A DNA stretch of 60,192 nt from Arsukibacterium sp. Its GTDB lineage: Bacteria; Pseudomonadota; Gammaproteobacteria; Enterobacterales; Alteromonadaceae. The notes under the pieces were generated by a model. That model saw only the letters and a list, made by a program, of their open reading frames with translations. It was not told the DNA's origin and searched no databases. The DNA lies in assembly GCF_018402695.1 (NCBI RefSeq), contig NZ_JAGYIM010000017.1, forward strand, positions 120,074 to 180,265, written 5' to 3'. A program made the position numbers and the translations under genes. Shown one piece after another: positions 58,061 through 60,192 of this stretch; the stretch's first letter is position 1, and the number at the start of each line of letters is the position of its first letter.

Positions 58061-58084
58061 ATGTTTGGTGGTCAGGGCTTATGA
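58061..58084 (+). CDS. Seven-codon leader ORF overlapping csrD
   Basis: ATG at 58061 with a strong AAGGAAG Shine-Dalgarno about seven bases upstream opens MFGGQGL and stops at TGA overlapping the csrD ATG (ATGA). csrD itself has only a weak AGGG. The arrangement suggests translational coupling of csrD to this mini-ORF. Too short to have homology evidence. Confidence 0.4.
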   Translation: MFGGQGL

Positions 58085-60006
58085 AGATATTTAAAACCTT
58101 ATTAATGGCACAATTGCTTACTGCAATATTACTGGCAGCGGTTACCGTGTCAGCTCTGGTAATATACAGTCAACAACTGGTGGAGATTCGCGAACGGAAT
58201 GCGCGTAATACCATTGAACAAATTTTAGCCCATCATCTTTCAGGCGATGCCAAAGTACTTAGCAGGCAATTAGACCGGAGTTTTGATTTACAAAGCCTAC
58301 GCATTAGCCAGCTTGATGGCACGGTTTTACACGAACAGAATAGTGCCCGCTCTGCTACTACTGCCGCAATGTGGGCACTGCAAACGGCTGGCAGCCAGTT
58401 CAGGCCGGTCTTGCTGCGAAGTGAAGAACACGGTATTCAGCTTAGCTATCAACTTAATCACAAGCCGATGCTGGCCCCCCTGCAACAACTGGGTTTTATC
58501 CTGCTGTTAGCCCCTTTTATCATTGGCTGGTTAACCGTTATTATTGCTAAAAGCAGTATTAACCGTAGTTACCGCAAAACATCTAAAGCCGTTAACCAAC
58601 TGATTGATGGCTTTATTCAGGACCCGCAAAAAGCTGAGCCAAATTGGAACAATATTCCACCTGAGTTTTCGGACATTAATGTTGCTTTACAAAAACTGGC
58701 CAATTATAGCAAAAAACAATACAGTGAGATGACCACTGCGGCTTATCAGATAGCAGAAGAAGCGTATAAAGATCCGGTAACCGACCTGCCCAATCGCAAC
58801 CGATTCGTCCAGTATTATGAAGACCATTGTAAAGTATCCAAGGAAACTGACTTTGGGGTGTTTGCAATTACCCGCTGTACCGAGTTACAGAGCCTGAATC
58901 AGACCCGCGGTTATCAGGAAGGCGATCAATACATTAAAGATGTCGCTAATATTGTGCGCAAAGTGGCCGACGCTTACAAAGACGCCCGAATATTCCGCTT
59001 AAACAGCTCTGATTTTGGCATTCTCCTGCCCCGCATAACGCCGAAAGAAGCCGAGAACTTTGCTCTGCAACTGCAAAGCCGCTTTAACGAATACCAGAAA
59101 AATGCCGAGCTCGATTCAATCGCCTATACCGGTCTGGTAACTTACGAAAGTGGCAAAGCACTGGGGGAGTTGCTGGCCGTTGCCGATACGTCGATCAGCC
59201 TGGCGCAAACCAAGCAGACCAACGCCTGGCATTTACAAAAAGACTCGGCCGGTCTGGAGATGGCCAGCAGTGGTTATGGCAATCAGAACTGGCGCAATGT
59301 GATTGAAGACGTGTTAAATAATAACCGGATCGCGTTACTAACCCAACTTATCCAACCGTCAAACCGCTCTGCCAAAGCTTATTCTGAAATTCTGGTACGG
59401 TTTAAAACTCAGGAAAATCAAGTACTGCCAACTGCATCGTTTTTAGCGATGGCGGAAAAACTGGATAAAATCATTGCCGTCGACCGGTTAATTATCGAAA
59501 CGGCATTAACCACCATCAAAAACCGCAATTTGCAGGATCAGTATTTCGGTTTAAACTTGTCACCGCGCTGTGTCCATGATGATCAATTTGTTATCTGGCT
59601 GGAACGCCGCTTGTTGAAAGATGCCCATATTGCAGCAAAACTGATTTTTGAAGTATCGGAGTTTGGTTTGCAGCAAAACCTGAAAACCAGTAAGCGCTTT
59701 ATCGATATGGTCCACCGTGCCGGTGCCCGTATTACGGTAGAAAAATTCGGCGTGGGTATTACCTCGTTTAAGTTCTTCCGAGATTTAAAACCAGACTTCG
59801 TCAAAATGGACGGCAGTTACACCCGCAGAATTGATGAAGATAAAAATAACCAATATTTTATGCGCTTAATGATCGATCTGGCGCACCGGATTGGTGTAGG
59901 TGTATTCGCTGAAAGCGTTGAAACGCAGGAAGAGAAGCACATGCTGGAGTCGTTGTTTATCGATGGTAACCAGGGTTACTATGTCGGTAAACCGGCACCG
60001 ATTTAA
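58081..60006 (+). CDS. csrD: CsrD-like degenerate GGDEF/EAL membrane protein
   Basis: A 641-residue inner-membrane protein close in length to E. coli CsrD (646), which helps RNase E degrade the CsrB/CsrC sRNAs. Two membrane helices (about 8-30 and 138-160) flank a periplasmic part, followed by a GGDEF-like domain whose signature reads NSSDF and an EAL-like domain. In the EAL domain EIL stands for the EAL triplet, NLSPR and FEVSEF are kept, but DDFG is replaced by EKFG, so cyclic-di-GMP turnover is unlikely. CsrD itself has HRSDF and ELM. LapD-like receptor function is an alternative. It follows the tRNA cluster. Confidence 0.8.
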   Translation: MKIFKTLLMAQLLTAILLAAVTVSALVIYSQQLVEIRERNARNTIEQILAHHLSGDAKVLSRQLDRSFDLQSLRISQLDGTVLHEQNSARSATTAAMWALQTAGSQFRPVLLRSEEHGIQLSYQLNHKPMLAPLQQLGFILLLAPFIIGWLTVIIAKSSINRSYRKTSKAVNQLIDGFIQDPQKAEPNWNNIPPEFSDINVALQKLANYSKKQYSEMTTAAYQIAEEAYKDPVTDLPNRNRFVQYYEDHCKVSKETDFGVFAITRCTELQSLNQTRGYQEGDQYIKDVANIVRKVADAYKDARIFRLNSSDFGILLPRITPKEAENFALQLQSRFNEYQKNAELDSIAYTGLVTYESGKALGELLAVADTSISLAQTKQTNAWHLQKDSAGLEMASSGYGNQNWRNVIEDVLNNNRIALLTQLIQPSNRSAKAYSEILVRFKTQENQVLPTASFLAMAEKLDKIIAVDRLIIETALTTIKNRNLQDQYFGLNLSPRCVHDDQFVIWLERRLLKDAHIAAKLIFEVSEFGLQQNLKTSKRFIDMVHRAGARITVEKFGVGITSFKFFRDLKPDFVKMDGSYTRRIDEDKNNQYFMRLMIDLAHRIGVGVFAESVETQEEKHMLESLFIDGNQGYYVGKPAPI

Positions 60007-60192
60007 CTACGGCTAGTTAGTGGCAGTTAACCTGGTTATACCGGCCCGGTTAACTGCCATGAAAACCTGACACTGTAAGGGGCTGGCGTAATAACCCTAC
60101 AGTTTGTTTGGTTGTAACCACTTAGACATCATTGCATAATACCCGCCTGTTAAGTGTCTGAGCGCAACTACCTAAGCCCAACTATGACTGAA
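60007..60192. other. Region after csrD with long inverted repeat
   Basis: TGGCAGTTAACC (60021-60032) and GGTTAACTGCCA (60048-60059) form a perfect 12-bp stem with a 15-base loop, but no T tract follows. An ATG ACT GAA at 60184-60192 could open the next gene at the window edge; it has no strong ribosome-binding site and cannot be judged. Confidence 0.5.

Overview
The window looks like chromosomal DNA from a gammaproteobacterium, most likely an Alteromonadales / Rheinheimera–Alishewanella–Arsukibacterium type. The taxon is inferred from gene content and order, not from a search. Supporting points are the sdhCDA/gltA divergence, the comEC-msbA-lpxK-(trm112-like)-kdsB order also found in enterics, lolCDE close to mfd, mfd followed by csiV, csdA-csdE-tcdA, a CsrD-like GGDEF/EAL protein and a second EF-G gene. 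Most of the DNA is densely packed housekeeping sequence with short or overlapping gene junctions.

Layout. 1-4.1 kb: TCA cycle genes, with sdhC-sdhD-sdhA on the minus strand (sdhA runs off the left edge) divergent from gltA. 4.1-6.6 kb: sulfur mobilisation and tRNA t6A cyclisation (csdA, csdE, convergent tcdA). 6.6-13.3 kb: a long minus-strand run for the outer envelope (comEC, msbA, lpxK, Trm112-like, kdsB, an RluA-type pseudouridine synthase). 13.3-17.6 kb: DUF2062 protein, lolCDE, PilZ protein. 17.7-23.8 kb: mfd, csiV, a small membrane protein, ylqF/rbgA. 23.9-28.9 kb: a TPR protein with a degenerate receiver domain, a zinc alcohol dehydrogenase, rimO, MgtC-like protein.

28.9-34.4 kb is the most accessory-like part. 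It holds a RelE/ParE-type toxin-antitoxin pair, a flavodoxin, an NTF2-like protein, a six-repeat CHRD lipoprotein gene broken by one frameshift, a vapBC pair and a GNAT acetyltransferase. Then come a SIMPL-domain protein and fusA2 (34.4-37.5 kb). 37.6-43.4 kb is a four-gene cluster of circularly permuted ATP-grasp, alpha-E and transglutaminase-like proteins; this is the best candidate for a poorly described biochemical system. 43.5-49.3 kb is a cytochrome c oxidase cluster (coxB, a subunit I-III fusion, a small membrane protein, a CtaG-type assembly factor) flanked by small membrane proteins. 49.4-57.1 kb carries an RND efflux pump and adaptor, uvrB, and a MATE transporter whose stop overlaps the uvrB start.

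57.1-57.65 kb is a gene-free stretch with an AT-rich segment, a pair of inverted DnaA-box-like sites and a 12-bp perfect inverted repeat. It is followed by a strong promoter and three identical tRNA-Asn genes, then csrD. No rRNA, CRISPR array, prophage or intact insertion sequence was seen.

The most interesting observations are the duplicated ATP-grasp/alpha-E cluster with one apparently degenerate copy, ComEC with its metallo-beta-lactamase histidines missing, the receiver domain with Ala in place of the phospho-accepting Asp, the single-base frameshift in the CHRD repeat protein, the DnaA-box/inverted-repeat region, and the short overlapping leader ORF before csrD.
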